Positions 1 to 10,456 are shown, numbered from the stretch's first letter. The stretch: DNA of 26,826 nt from Burkholderiaceae bacterium (GCA_017998575.1 JAGOCV010000005.1:1-26826); one strand, 5' to 3'. Notes: generated by a model from the sequence alone, not told the origin. Translations and numbers: made by a program.

Positions 1-178
1 GGTAGTGGGCCTTGTTCAGCTTGTTGATCTGGTAGGCCAGCTGGCGGCGGCCCCAGTCTTCGACACGGTGCACCTTGCCGTTGCCGGCGGTGATCATGCC
101 CTTGTAGCGCTCCAGCATGGCCGGAACCTGTTCGCTCTGATCCGGGTGGATCAGCAAGATGATTTCATAGTGACGCAT
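1..178 (-). CDS. rpsF: 30S ribosomal protein S6, 5' part only (runs off left edge)
   Basis: The reverse strand from 178 reads [17 protein letters not shown], followed by [12 protein letters not shown] and then [21 protein letters not shown]. This is the N-terminal 59 residues of ribosomal protein S6, which binds 16S rRNA together with S18 in the small-subunit platform. The start is fixed by an AAGGAGTC Shine-Dalgarno sequence two to nine bases upstream and by the conserved MRHYE opening. The gene continues past base 1, where priB/rpsR/rplI are normally found in this group (expected, not seen). A TATAAT-like box and a small hairpin lie upstream at 198-245. Identity is certain; only the 3' end is missing. 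Confidence 0.97.
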   Translation of the reverse strand, partial: MRHYEIILLIHPDQSEQVPAMLERYKGMITAGNGKVHRVEDWGRRQLAYQINKLNKAHY

Positions 179-197
179 AAGACTCCTTGTGAGTGAA

Positions 198-223
198 GCC
201 GCCCACGGCGTCAGTGGTGCGGC
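198..223 (-). promoter_or_regulatory. rpsF leader hairpin, possible S6:S18 autoregulatory element
   Basis: On the minus strand the rpsF leader holds a GCCGC/GCGGC stem, a bulged A, a CCAC/GTGG stem and a TGACGCC loop, ending about 20 bases before the rpsF start codon. S6:S18 leader RNAs known from many bacteria bind the S6-S18 complex through a CCG element near a short hairpin. A CCG is present at the loop/stem border, but I cannot confirm that its placement matches the motif. The hairpin itself is clear; the function is inferred. Confidence 0.35.
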
Positions 224-239
224 AAGGGGAAAGCCCGCG

Positions 240-245
240 ATTATA
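240..245 (-). promoter_or_regulatory. candidate -10 box of the rpsF promoter
   Basis: The minus strand reads TATAAT exactly, preceded by TG, about 62 bases upstream of the rpsF start. It lies between the symporter stop codon and rpsF. No good -35 hexamer is seen at 16-18 bases upstream, where the sequence is GC-rich hairpin. An extended -10 type promoter is possible, and the call rests on the perfect hexamer alone. Confidence 0.45.
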
Positions 246-258
246 CATCGGGCGCAGC

Positions 259-279
259 GCCCGGCCCGTCAGGCCGGGC
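259..279 (-). terminator. GC hairpin containing the symporter stop codon in its loop
   Basis: A perfect 8-bp inverted repeat GCCCGGCC / GGCCGGGC flanks a five-base loop that contains the TGA stop of the symporter gene (269-271). A second, overlapping palindrome (GGGCGC-A-GCGCCC, 250-262) would compete with it. There is no T-tract, so this is a candidate structured 3' end or a Rho-assisted terminator, not a classical intrinsic one. Confidence 0.4.
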
Positions 280-2335
280 GCGGGCGTCCCGCAAGGGTCA
301 TGGCGACGATGACGGCGACGCCCAGCGGCACGCCGAATACCGCGGCAGATACGGGCTGGATGTCCATCCACAGGCTTTGCCCCGGGGCCAATCCCAGCGC
401 GGCGCGCACGCCGGGCGCGTTGGCCAGCATGTAGCTCGCCGTGAGGCCCAGGCCTCCCAGCATGCCCGCCACTGCCGCTGTCCGCGTCACCCTGCTCCAG
501 AAAATGCCGCAGACCATGGCCGGCACGAAGGCCGCCGCCGCCAGCGAGAACGACGATGCCACCAGTTGCAGGATGTCTCCCGGCTTGAGTGCCGCGACGA
601 AGGCCGCGATCATGGCCACGATCAGCAATGTGAATTTGGAGAGGATCACCCGTTGTTCGCGCGTTGCCGATGGCCGCTGATGGCCGCCGTAATACAGGTC
701 ACGCACGAGCGCATTGCTGATCGTCAGCAGCAGACCGTCGGCCGTGGACAGCGCGGCCGCCAGCCCGCCGGCCGCCACCAGGCCCGAGACCACATACGGC
801 AGGCCGCCGAGCTCGGGCGTGGCCAGCATGATGAGGTCGGCGCCCAGGCGCAACTCGCCGAATTGCAGGACACCGTCGCCGTTGACGTCGCTGACCGACA
901 GCAACGCGCCGTCCACCCTCGCCCACTGCGCCAGCCAGGTCGGCAAGGCGTCGAATCGGCTTCCCACCAGTGACTGCATCACTTCCTGCTTGACCAGTAC
1001 GGCCAGCACCGGCGCGCTCACGTACAGCAGCAGGATGAAGAACAGCGACCACGCCACCGACGTACGCGCCTGCGCCACGCTGGGCGTGGTGCAGTAGCGG
1101 ATCAGCAAATGCGGCAGGCCGGCCGTACCCACCATGAGGCAGAAGACCAGCGCCAGGAAGTTGTTGCGCGAGATGCGGTAGGCCTCCTGCTCCTGCGGCG
1201 TGCCCTGCGGGTCGCCCGCGAACGCCAGGCTGTGCGGCGGCAGACCGGCCAGTGGGCGTGAGCGTTCGCGGTTCTCCTGCAGCGAGCGCGTCCAGCGTTC
1301 ACGCGCCTGGGTTTCGTCGCGAGGCAGCGCTGCCAGCTCGCGCTGGGCCGTCATCACCAGCGCCATGTCGGCGCGCTGGTTCTTCAGGTCCTGCAGGCGC
1401 TTTTGCAGCCGCGCTCGCTCGCTGGCCAGCGAAGCCGGCACGTCGGCCAGCAACTGCTCGTCGAGCTGCGCCCGGCGTGCATAGATGGCGCGCACCTCGA
1501 GTTCGGCGGGCGACGACAGCAGTTCTTTCTCGAGTTCGGCCACGCGCTCGATCGCGGGACCGTAGACCAGCGGCGCGGCCGGATTGCCCAGTTGTTTGAA
1601 TGCCAGCCAGGACACCGGGATGAGGAACGCCAGCAGGATGATCACGTACTGCGCCACCTGCGTCCAGGTGATGGCGCGCATGCCGCCGAGGAAGGAGCAC
1701 ACCAGCACGCCGCCCAGACCCAGCATGATCCCGACTTCGAACTGCACGCCCGTGAGGCGCGACGCGATCAGCCCCACGCCGTAGATCTGCGCCACCACGT
1801 AGGTGAACGAGCAGGCCACCGCCGCCAGCGCGGCGATGCGCCGGGGCCACACGCCCCCATAGCGCACGGCAAAGTACTCGGGAACGGTGTACAGCCGCAG
1901 CCGGCGCAAATGGGGTGCAACGAGGATGGCCACGAGGCAGAAGCCGCCCGTCCAGCCCAGCAGGTAGGCCAGGCCACCCGGCTGGCCTTCGCCGCCCGCA
2001 AATCCCTGCAGGTACAGCCCCCCGGCCAGGCTGATGAAGGAAGCCGCGCTCATCCAGTCCGATGCCGACGCCATGCCGTTGTACATGGCCGGCACGCGGC
2101 GGCCGGCGACGTAGTAGTCGTCGGCATCGGTGGTGCGCGCGTAGATGCCGATGCAGGCGTACATCATCACGCTCACGAACAGGAAGATCGGCCCGATCCA
2201 CTGCCGCGACAGGCCGTGCTGCTCGGCCCAGATCATCATCGCAATGAAGGCGATGACGCAGACGACGTAGATCGCCAGCGTGCGGTGCAGGCCGCGCACG
2301 TAGCGCCCGTAATCGCCCGCACCCGGCTCAGCCAT
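269..2335 (-). CDS. sodium:solute symporter, VC_2705-like (ActP-related) family
   Basis: The 688-residue membrane protein belongs to the SSS family. Near the N-terminus are two hydrophobic helices (about 18-38 and 46-66), then DADDYYVAGRRVPAMYNG and SDWMSAASFISLAGGLY, which are SSS-family hallmarks. More helices follow to about 245, and a second set runs from 392 to the C-terminus, with STADGLLLTISNAL near 530. Between them, residues about 258-390 form a hydrophilic insert rich in Glu, Arg, Leu and Ala that looks like coiled coil. This insert, and the total length well above ActP (about 550), fit the large VC_2705 subfamily. Residues 483-494 form an EF-hand-like loop. The substrate is probably a small carboxylate such as acetate, but this is inferred. 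It lies downstream of ppsA on the same strand with a 132-base gap. No DUF485 or DUF4212 partner gene is seen next to it. Confidence 0.88.
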   Translation of the reverse strand: MAEPGAGDYGRYVRGLHRTLAIYVVCVIAFIAMMIWAEQHGLSRQWIGPIFLFVSVMMYACIGIYARTTDADDYYVAGRRVPAMYNGMASASDWMSAASFISLAGGLYLQGFAGGEGQPGGLAYLLGWTGGFCLVAILVAPHLRRLRLYTVPEYFAVRYGGVWPRRIAALAAVACSFTYVVAQIYGVGLIASRLTGVQFEVGIMLGLGGVLVCSFLGGMRAITWTQVAQYVIILLAFLIPVSWLAFKQLGNPAAPLVYGPAIERVAELEKELLSSPAELEVRAIYARRAQLDEQLLADVPASLASERARLQKRLQDLKNQRADMALVMTAQRELAALPRDETQARERWTRSLQENRERSRPLAGLPPHSLAFAGDPQGTPQEQEAYRISRNNFLALVFCLMVGTAGLPHLLIRYCTTPSVAQARTSVAWSLFFILLLYVSAPVLAVLVKQEVMQSLVGSRFDALPTWLAQWARVDGALLSVSDVNGDGVLQFGELRLGADLIMLATPELGGLPYVVSGLVAAGGLAAALSTADGLLLTISNALVRDLYYGGHQRPSATREQRVILSKFTLLIVAMIAAFVAALKPGDILQLVASSFSLAAAAFVPAMVCGIFWSRVTRTAAVAGMLGGLGLTASYMLANAPGVRAALGLAPGQSLWMDIQPVSAAVFGVPLGVAVIVAMTLAGRPRPA

Positions 2336-2433
2336 GGCGGATGCAGCAGGAAGACAGCAGGCGGGCGGCGCGCGGTGGCATGGCGGCGATCATCGCACTG
2401 CCCCGGCCGCGCCCGGCCTAGGGATTTCGCGCG

Positions 2434-2453
2434 CCTGCGCCGCCTGGCGCAGG
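2434..2453 (-). terminator. hairpin just downstream of ppsA
   Basis: An 8-bp perfect stem, CCTGCGCC / GGCGCAGG with a four-base loop, begins 14 bases after the ppsA stop codon. No T-run follows on the minus strand. It may stabilise the ppsA 3' end or reduce read-through into the symporter gene. The gap 2336-2467 holds nothing else I can identify. Confidence 0.35.
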
Positions 2454-2467
2454 GCACGCAGCCGCGC

Positions 2468-4861
<2,394 letters not shown>

Positions 4862-5080
4862 GGGAGAGCTCCAGAAGTTGAAACCGGTGCTGCGCCGCGA
4901 GCTGCCTGATCCCCGTGATGGGTCGGGCAGGCGGCGGACATGCAGGCGCCACGACTTTGTCGTTGTTCTGATGGGGCGTGCGGCTGCATGAATCGAATGG
5001 GATGAATCCGACGACGAATTCGGATAATGGGCGCGATTGTAGGCGCGCGGCCGTCCGGCTGCCGTAGGCCTACACCTCCA
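4862..5080. other. divergent ppsA/ppsR intergenic region
   Basis: This 219-base spacer must carry both promoters. A GATAAT hexamer (5023-5028, plus strand) could be a -10 for ppsR but has no convincing -35. It overlaps a short inverted repeat ATCCG-N10-CGGAT (5007-5026). A 10-bp palindrome GTAGGCCTAC (5064-5073) sits just before the ppsR start. No small gene or known operator was recognised. Confidence 0.4.
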
Positions 5081-5917
5081 ATGCTGCACCGCACCATGCA
5101 TACCCGCACCGTCTTTTTCATCTCCGATGGCACCGGCATCACGGCCGAAACCTTCGGCAACGCCATCCTCTCCCAGTTCGAGATGACTGCGCGCCACGTG
5201 CGCCTGCCGTTCGTCGACACCGTGGACAAGGCGCACCAGGCGGTGCGCCGTATCAACCACACGGCCGAGGTCGAGGGCAAGAAGCCCATCGTCTTCACCA
5301 CCCTGGTAAACATGGAAATCCTCAAGGTGATCCACACCGGCTGCCAGGGCATGCACCTGGACATGTTCGGCACCTTCGTGCAGCCGCTGGAGAAGGAACT
5401 GGGTATCAAGTCGCTTCACCGTGTGGGCCGCTTTTCCGACGTCTCCAAGAGCAAGGAGTACAACGACAGGATCGAGGCGATCAATTTCAGCCTCGACCAC
5501 GACGACGGTCAGTCCAATCGGGATCTGGCGGGCGCCGACGTCATCCTGGTCGGTGTCTCGCGCAGCGGCAAGACGCCCACTTCGCTCTATCTGGCGATGC
5601 AGCATGGTCTGAAGGCGGCCAACTATCCCCTGATCCCGGAGGACTTCGACCGGCGCCAGTTGCCACCGGCGCTGGTGCCGCACCGGCGCAAGATCTTCGG
5701 GCTGACGATCAACCCCGAGCGGCTGTCCGAGATCCGCAACGAGCGGCGACCCAATTCGAAGTACGCCAGTCTGGAAAACTGCCGCCACGAAGTCAGCGAG
5801 GCCGAGGCGATGATGCGCCGCGCGGGCATCCGCTGGCTGTCGACCACGACGAAGTCGATCGAAGAAATCGCCACCACCATCCTGCAGGAAATCCGGCCGG
5901 AGCGGCTGAGCTACTGA
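5081..5917 (+). CDS. ppsR: PpsA regulatory protein: ADP-dependent kinase / Pi-dependent pyrophosphorylase
   Basis: This DUF299-family bifunctional enzyme inactivates PEP synthase by ADP-dependent phosphorylation of the Thr near its catalytic His and reactivates it by phosphorolysis. The product is 278 residues, against 277 for E. coli PpsR. The hallmark [14 protein letters not shown] is at the N-terminus, HDDGQ follows at 140-144, and a P-loop GVSRSGKT is at 158-165. The C-terminus has the family segment around [20 protein letters not shown]. The frame is open from 5027, but those codons are not conserved. I chose ATG 5081; ATG 5096 (MHTRTVFF) is an equally possible start. Neither has a visible Shine-Dalgarno sequence. 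Divergent pairing with ppsA strongly supports the assignment. Confidence 0.95.
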   Translation: MLHRTMHTRTVFFISDGTGITAETFGNAILSQFEMTARHVRLPFVDTVDKAHQAVRRINHTAEVEGKKPIVFTTLVNMEILKVIHTGCQGMHLDMFGTFVQPLEKELGIKSLHRVGRFSDVSKSKEYNDRIEAINFSLDHDDGQSNRDLAGADVILVGVSRSGKTPTSLYLAMQHGLKAANYPLIPEDFDRRQLPPALVPHRRKIFGLTINPERLSEIRNERRPNSKYASLENCRHEVSEAEAMMRRAGIRWLSTTTKSIEEIATTILQEIRPERLSY

Positions 5918-6146
5918 GCGCGCGCCCGGGCGGCGCTGGAAGTGCCGGGCTCGGGCCAATGGCTTGCGCGTGCCCCCGGCGTTCCTACAAAAGCTGACGG
6001 ACGGGCGTCGCGACCTGCGGCCATAATGGCGAATGTGAATTGGCTTTCTCAATCGACTGAATAATTCCAATCAATTAGACCAATCACACCTGGCGGCTTA
6101 CAGTTGTCGCCATACCTTCTCGAAACCAACCTGCAAGGAACATTTC
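5918..6146 (+). promoter_or_regulatory. ahpC upstream region with AT-rich promoter patch
   Basis: The first part is GC-rich and contains the palindrome CGCCCGGGCG just after ppsR. From about 6020 the base composition drops sharply to AT-rich, unlike most of the window. Candidate -10 boxes are CATAAT (6022-6027) and AATAAT (6060-6065). CCAATC occurs twice, 13 bases apart (6067-6072 and 6080-6085), and ATTGG at 6039-6043 forms an inverted partner. An OxyR site would be expected for ahpC, but I cannot match its ATAG/CTAT pattern, so the regulator is left open. Confidence 0.45.
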
Positions 6147-6710
6147 ATGTCCGTCATCAATACCCAGATCAAACCCTTCAAGGCGAGCGCGTTCAAGGAA
6201 GGCAAGTTCATCGACGTGTCCGATGCCGACGTCAAGGGCAAGTGGGCCGTGTTCTTCTTCTACCCGGCCGACTTCACCTTCGTGTGCCCCACCGAACTGG
6301 GCGACGTGGCTGACCACTACGCCGAATTCCAGAAGCTGGGCGTTGAGATCTACTCGGTCTCGACCGACACCCACTTCACCCACAAGGCCTGGCACGACTC
6401 GTCGGACACGATCGGCAAGATCAAGTACACGATGATCGGCGACCCCACGCTGACCATCAGCCGCAACTTCGAAGTCCTGCGCGAAGACGAAGGCCTGGCC
6501 AACCGCGGCACCTACATCGTCGATCCGCAAGGCGTGATCCAGGCCCTGGAAATCACCGCCGAAGGCATCGGCCGCGATGCCAAGGACCTGCTGCGCAAGG
6601 TCAAGGCTGCCCAGTACGTGGCTTCGCACCCGGGTGAAGTCTGCCCCGCCAAGTGGGAAGAAGGCGCCGCCACCCTCAAGCCGTCGCTGGATCTGGTCGG
6701 CAAGATCTAA
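6147..6710 (+). CDS. ahpC: alkyl hydroperoxide reductase subunit C (2-Cys peroxiredoxin)
   Basis: AhpC reduces hydrogen peroxide, organic peroxides and peroxynitrite in the cytosol and is re-reduced by AhpF. The 187-residue product matches E. coli AhpC in length and sequence. The peroxidatic Cys lies in [10 protein letters not shown] near residue 47, and the resolving Cys lies in EVCPAKW near residue 166. The start ATG has an AAGGAA Shine-Dalgarno sequence seven bases upstream. ahpF follows 87 bases after the stop, with an intrinsic terminator between them. The assignment is secure. Confidence 0.98.
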   Translation: MSVINTQIKPFKASAFKEGKFIDVSDADVKGKWAVFFFYPADFTFVCPTELGDVADHYAEFQKLGVEIYSVSTDTHFTHKAWHDSSDTIGKIKYTMIGDPTLTISRNFEVLREDEGLANRGTYIVDPQGVIQALEITAEGIGRDAKDLLRKVKAAQYVASHPGEVCPAKWEEGAATLKPSLDLVGKI

Positions 6711-6734
6711 ATCGTCAGGTCGCACCCACGACAG

Positions 6735-6765
6735 CCCGGGGTGCTTCGTGCCCCCGGGTTTTTTT
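6735..6765 (+). terminator. intrinsic terminator between ahpC and ahpF
   Basis: CCCGGGG and CCCCGGG form a 7-bp GC stem around a ten-base loop, followed directly by seven T residues. This is a textbook Rho-independent terminator. It lies 24 bases after the ahpC stop and ends 32 bases before the ahpF start, so it probably limits ahpF expression relative to ahpC. Confidence 0.9.
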
Positions 6766-6797
6766 ATCGCCGATTTCGCCAGAAAGTGAGCAAGACC

Positions 6798-8387
6798 ATG
6801 CTGGATTCCAACCTCAAAACCCAACTGAAGGCCTACCTCGAGCGCATTTCGCAGCCGATCGAGATCGTCGCCTCGCTGGATGACAGCAAGGCCTCTCGCG
6901 ACATGAAGGAACTGTTGGGCGACATCGCCGAGCAGTCCTCGCTGATCACGGTGCTCGAGAAGGCGGACGGCGAGCGCGCGCCCTCTTTTTCCATCGGCCG
7001 GCCGGGCGCTCCGGCCGGTGTGGTGTTCGCCGGCCTCCCGATGGGCCATGAATTCACTTCGCTGGTGCTGGCGCTGCTGCAGGTGGGCGGGTATCCCTCC
7101 AAGGCGGCGCAGGACGTCATCGACCAGGTGAAGAATCTCGACGGCGACTACGTCTTCGAGACGTACTTCTCGCAGTCGTGCCAGAACTGCCCCGACGTCG
7201 TGCAGGCGCTCAACCTGATGGCCGTGCTGAACCCGCGAATCAAGCACGTGGCGATCGATGGCGCCGTGTTCCAGAAGGAAGTCGAGGACCGCCAGGTGAT
7301 GGCCGTGCCGACCGTCTTCCTCAATGGGCAGAACTTCGGCCAGGGCCGCATGGAGCTGGCGCAGATCCTCGCCAAGATCGACACCGGCTCGGTGGCGCGC
7401 GAAGCCATGAAGATCGACGCCAAGGCGCCGTTCGACGTGCTGATCGTCGGTGGCGGCCCGGCTGGCGCGGCTGCGGCCGTGTATGCGGCCCGCAAGGGCA
7501 TCCGCACGGGCATCGTGGCCGAGCGTTTCGGCGGTCAGGTGCTGGACACCATGGCCATCGAGAACTACATCTCGATCAAGGAAACCGACGGACCGCACTT
7601 CGCCGTGGCGCTGGAAGAACACGTCAAGACCTACGACGTGGACATCATGAACCTGCAGAAGGCCAAGGCCGTCGAACGCACGGGCGAAGGCTTCGCCGTC
7701 AAGCTGGAGAGCGGCGCCACCGTGCGCAGCAAGACGCTGATCCTGGCCACGGGCGCGCGCTGGCGCGACATGAACGTGCCCGGCGAGAAGGAATACCGCA
7801 CCAAGGGCGTGACCTACTGCCCGCACTGCGATGGCCCGTTGTTCAAGGGCAAGCGCGTGGCCGTGATCGGCGGCGGCAACTCGGGTGTGGAAGCGGCCAT
7901 CGATCTGGCCGGCATCGTGGCCCACGTCACGCTGCTGGAGTTCGCGTCGGAACTCAAAGCCGATGCGGTGCTGCAACGCAAGCTGCACAGCCTGCCGAAC
8001 GTGACGGTGATCACCGACGCGCAAACCACCGAAGTCAAGGGCGACGGCGCCAAGGTCAATGGCCTGGTCTACAAGGACCGTCTGGGCGGGGGCGAGCACA
8101 CGCTGGCGCTGGAAGGCATCTTCGTGCAGATCGGCCTGCTGCCCAACACCGACTTCCTCAAGGGAGCGGTCGACCTGTCGCGCTTCGGCGAGATCGTGGT
8201 CGACGCACGTGGCGAGACTTCGGTGCCCGGCATCTTCGGCGCGGGAGATGCCACCACGGTGCCGTACAAGCAGATCGTGATCGCGGCCGGTGACGGCGCG
8301 AAGGCTGCCCTCAGCGCTTTCGACTACCTGATCCGCCACTCGGCGCCTGCCGAAGTCGCGCCGGCCACGGAAGCCGTCGCGGCCTGA
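6798..8387 (+). CDS. ahpF: alkyl hydroperoxide reductase subunit F (NAD(P)H flavoprotein)
   Basis: AhpF passes electrons from NADH through FAD and two disulfide centres to AhpC. The 529-residue product is close to E. coli AhpF (521). An N-terminal tandem thioredoxin-fold domain carries the [10 protein letters not shown] redox motif. The thioredoxin-reductase-like part begins with [16 protein letters not shown] (FAD) and has the [10 protein letters not shown] active site, a second nucleotide-binding [10 protein letters not shown] and the C-terminal [14 protein letters not shown]. The start [15 protein letters not shown] is the canonical AhpF N-terminus; upstream in-frame codons run through the terminator and were rejected. 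The ribosome-binding site is weak. A terminator follows the gene. Confidence 0.97.
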   Translation: MLDSNLKTQLKAYLERISQPIEIVASLDDSKASRDMKELLGDIAEQSSLITVLEKADGERAPSFSIGRPGAPAGVVFAGLPMGHEFTSLVLALLQVGGYPSKAAQDVIDQVKNLDGDYVFETYFSQSCQNCPDVVQALNLMAVLNPRIKHVAIDGAVFQKEVEDRQVMAVPTVFLNGQNFGQGRMELAQILAKIDTGSVAREAMKIDAKAPFDVLIVGGGPAGAAAAVYAARKGIRTGIVAERFGGQVLDTMAIENYISIKETDGPHFAVALEEHVKTYDVDIMNLQKAKAVERTGEGFAVKLESGATVRSKTLILATGARWRDMNVPGEKEYRTKGVTYCPHCDGPLFKGKRVAVIGGGNSGVEAAIDLAGIVAHVTLLEFASELKADAVLQRKLHSLPNVTVITDAQTTEVKGDGAKVNGLVYKDRLGGGEHTLALEGIFVQIGLLPNTDFLKGAVDLSRFGEIVVDARGETSVPGIFGAGDATTVPYKQIVIAAGDGAKAALSAFDYLIRHSAPAEVAPATEAVAA

Positions 8388-8416
8388 TCGGCTCAGCATC
8401 GTTTTCTGTATTCGGA

Positions 8417-8439
8417 GGGCGCCTGCGGGCGCCCTTTTT
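8417..8439 (+). terminator. intrinsic terminator after ahpF
   Basis: GGGCGCC and GGCGCCC form a 7-bp stem with a TGCG loop, followed by five T residues, 29 bases after the ahpF stop. It closes the ahpC-ahpF unit. The rest of the gap to bfr (8440-8619) holds no gene, Fur box or clear promoter that I can recognise. Confidence 0.9.
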
Positions 8440-8619
8440 CATGCCTGCGCCCCAGCCTCGCGCAGTTGCAGTAGCCGCCGGGAACACGAACGCCTATCAA
8501 CCTCACACGCAACCCGACCGCGTGCGTGTGGACATGCCTTGCCGCACCGTGCCTGTGCCCGGACAATCGGCCACCATCCGCAGCCGCCCGGCATCACAAC
8601 AACACACGAGGAAAAGAAC

Positions 8620-9096
8620 ATGAAAGGCGACCCCAAGGTCATCGAGCACCTGCAAGCCCAGCTCAAGAACGAGCTCACGGCCATCAACCAGTACTTCCTG
8701 CACTACCGCATGCTCAAGCACTGGGGTCTGGACAAGCTGGCAAAGAAGGAATACGAGGAATCGATCGGCGAAATGAAGCATGCCGACAAGCTGATGGACC
8801 GCATCTTCATGCTCGATGGCCTGCCCAACCTGCAGGACCTGGGCAAGCTCACCATCGGTGAAGACGTGCCTGAACTGTTCCGCGCCGACCTGGGTGCCGA
8901 GTACGGCGCACAGGCGACCATCAAGGACGGCATCGCCCACTGCGAATCGGTGCGCGACTACGTCTCGCGCGATCTGCTGCAATCGATCCTGGACGACACC
9001 GAGGAACACATCGACTTCCTGGAAACGCAGATCGACCTGGTCGAGCGCGTCGGCCTGCAGAACTATCTGCAGAGCCAGATGGGCGAGTTGGGCTGA
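8620..9096 (+). CDS. bfr: bacterioferritin
   Basis: Bacterioferritin is a 24-subunit haem-containing iron-storage shell that oxidises Fe(II) and stores a ferric core. The product is 158 residues, the same as E. coli Bfr, and starts MKGDPKVIEHLQ. The haem ligand Met52 is present. Of the ferroxidase ligands by E. coli numbering, Glu18, Glu51, His54, Glu94 and His130 are present, but position 127, normally Glu, reads Thr in the sequence DDTEEHID. A GAGGAAAAG Shine-Dalgarno sequence precedes the ATG; an upstream in-frame ATG at 8539 is not supported by alignment. The partner gene bfd lies about 17 kb downstream in this window. The identity is certain; the effect of Thr127 is unknown. Confidence 0.96.
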   Translation: MKGDPKVIEHLQAQLKNELTAINQYFLHYRMLKHWGLDKLAKKEYEESIGEMKHADKLMDRIFMLDGLPNLQDLGKLTIGEDVPELFRADLGAEYGAQATIKDGIAHCESVRDYVSRDLLQSILDDTEEHIDFLETQIDLVERVGLQNYLQSQMGELG

Positions 9097-9105
9097 CGTT
9101 GCCCT

Positions 9106-9139
9106 GCGGTGCGCGGCGCAAGGGCCGTGCGCGCACCGC
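9106..9139 (+). terminator. long GC hairpin after bfr
   Basis: GCGGTGCGC and GCGCACCGC form a perfect 9-bp stem starting 10 bases after the bfr stop codon. The inner sequence can extend the pairing with GGC/GCC. No T-tract follows, so it is a possible terminator or mRNA-stabilising structure between bfr and the next, Fur-like controlled operon. Confidence 0.45.
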
Positions 9140-9198
9140 CTGACCCTGGCCTGACCGGCGCCAACAGCCTTGCGCGCCGGTGCAGTTTGGCTCTCGAC

Positions 9199-9217
9199 GA
9201 GAATGATTCGCATTAGA
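9199..9217 (+). promoter_or_regulatory. Fur box candidate upstream of the imelysin operon
   Basis: The 19-mer GAGAATGATTCGCATTAGA matches the GATAATGATAATCATTATC consensus at 13 of 19 positions and keeps the inverted AATGA/TCGCATT character. It ends 39 bases before the first gene. The downstream genes belong to iron-linked families, which supports iron-dependent repression by Fur. Confidence 0.72.
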
Positions 9218-9256
9218 ATCCGGGCCGCTTTCCCGTCATTTCCGTCCGAGAGAATC

Positions 9257-10456
9257 ATGCGAACCCAAGCCCTTGCCTTCGCGGCCATCGTCCTCTGCAC
9301 GACCGTCGCCCAGGCCCAGACGGCCCCCCCTGCCGCCACGGCGCCGCGTGCGGCCTCACAGTCGCAGGCCCTGACGAACCAGGCCGTGGTGCGCCAGTAC
9401 GCGGCACTGGTGCATGCCAACTACGACGACGCGCTCAAGGGCGCGCAGACGCTGCAGAAGTCCATCGCCAGCTTCATCGCCAGGCCATCGGACGAGGGCC
9501 TCAAGACCGCACGCCGCGCCTGGCTCGACGCCCGCGAGGCGTATGGCCAGACCGAGGCCTTCCGCTTCTACGGTGGTCCGATCGACGACGAGGACGGGCC
9601 CGAGGGCCGCATCAACGCCTGGCCGATGGACGAGTCCTACGTGGACTATGTCGAAGGTGCACCCGACGCCGGCATCATCAACGACCGCAAGGTGCAGATC
9701 ACCAAGAAGCGCCTGTCCGAACTCAACGAGCGCGACGGCGAAGAGAACATCGCTACCGGCTGGCACGCCATCGAGTTCCTGCTGTGGGGCCAGGACCTGT
9801 CGGACACCGGTCCGGGCGACCGCTCGTTCGAAGATTTCGTGGACGGCAAGCGCCCCAATGCCGACCGCCGACGCCAGTACCTGCGCGTGGTCACCGAACT
9901 GCTGGTCGACGACCTGCGTACCGTGGCGCGCGCCTGGGCGCCCGGCCAGAAGAACTATCGCGCCAGCTTCGAGCGCGGGGGGCAGGAGTCGCTGCGCAAG
10001 ATGCTCGTGGGCCTGGGATCGCTCTCGCGTGGCGAACTGGCGGGCGAGCGTCTGGAGGTGGCGCTGGCCAGCCAGGACCAGGAGGACGAGCATTCCTGCT
10101 TCTCCGACAACACGCACCGCGATGCCGTGACCAACGCGCTGGGTATCCAGAACGTGTGGCTCGGCCGTTACACGCGCACCGACGGATCGGTCGTTGCCGG
10201 CCCCTCGCTGCGCGATCTGGTCGCTGCCAGGAACCCGGTCCTGGCCGAGCGCACCACGCAGCAGATCGCCAGGTCGGTGACGGCGGCCGAAGCCATTCCC
10301 GCCCCGTTCGATCAGGCCATCCTGGGTGACCGCGACGCCAGGGGCCGCGCACTGATCCAGCAGACCATCGACAGCCTGACGCAGCAGAGCAAGGATCTGG
10401 TCGAAGCCGCCAACGCGATCGGGATCACCAAGCTCACGCTGGTCCAGCCCGAGTGA
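9257..10456 (+). CDS. imelysin family periplasmic iron-regulated protein (peptidase M75-like)
   Basis: The 399-residue protein has a Sec signal peptide (cleavage after VAQA, residue 20), a short Ala/Pro/Gln linker and an imelysin domain from about residue 40 to the end. The GxHxxE hallmark is present as GWHAIEFLLWG (Gly168, His170, Glu173). Further family-like segments are GPIDDEDGPEGRINAWP and EDEHSCFSDNTH. Imelysins such as IrpA, ICMP and the EfeO M75 domain are iron-regulated and thought to bind or help import iron in the periplasm; a protease role is doubtful. I chose ATG 9257 because it starts the signal peptide; the open frame begins at 9170. It is first in a four-gene operon and overlaps the next gene (TGATG). 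Confidence 0.92.
   Translation: MRTQALAFAAIVLCTTVAQAQTAPPAATAPRAASQSQALTNQAVVRQYAALVHANYDDALKGAQTLQKSIASFIARPSDEGLKTARRAWLDAREAYGQTEAFRFYGGPIDDEDGPEGRINAWPMDESYVDYVEGAPDAGIINDRKVQITKKRLSELNERDGEENIATGWHAIEFLLWGQDLSDTGPGDRSFEDFVDGKRPNADRRRQYLRVVTELLVDDLRTVARAWAPGQKNYRASFERGGQESLRKMLVGLGSLSRGELAGERLEVALASQDQEDEHSCFSDNTHRDAVTNALGIQNVWLGRYTRTDGSVVAGPSLRDLVAARNPVLAERTTQQIARSVTAAEAIPAPFDQAILGDRDARGRALIQQTIDSLTQQSKDLVEAANAIGITKLTLVQPE

Noticed and set aside
4862..6070. Long N-terminal extension of ppsA, about 400 extra codons
   Set aside because: The extension is antisense to ppsR and unlike any PpsA; the conserved protein begins at 4861.
6060..6100. An OxyR binding site before ahpC
   Set aside because: The region is AT-rich and has repeats, but the ATAG-N7-CTAT type spacing could not be matched, so no operator is claimed.
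6084..8399. A 771-codon minus-strand frame opposite ahpC and ahpF
   Set aside because: It runs straight through the intrinsic terminator between ahpC and ahpF and has no recognisable domain; both sense genes are certain.
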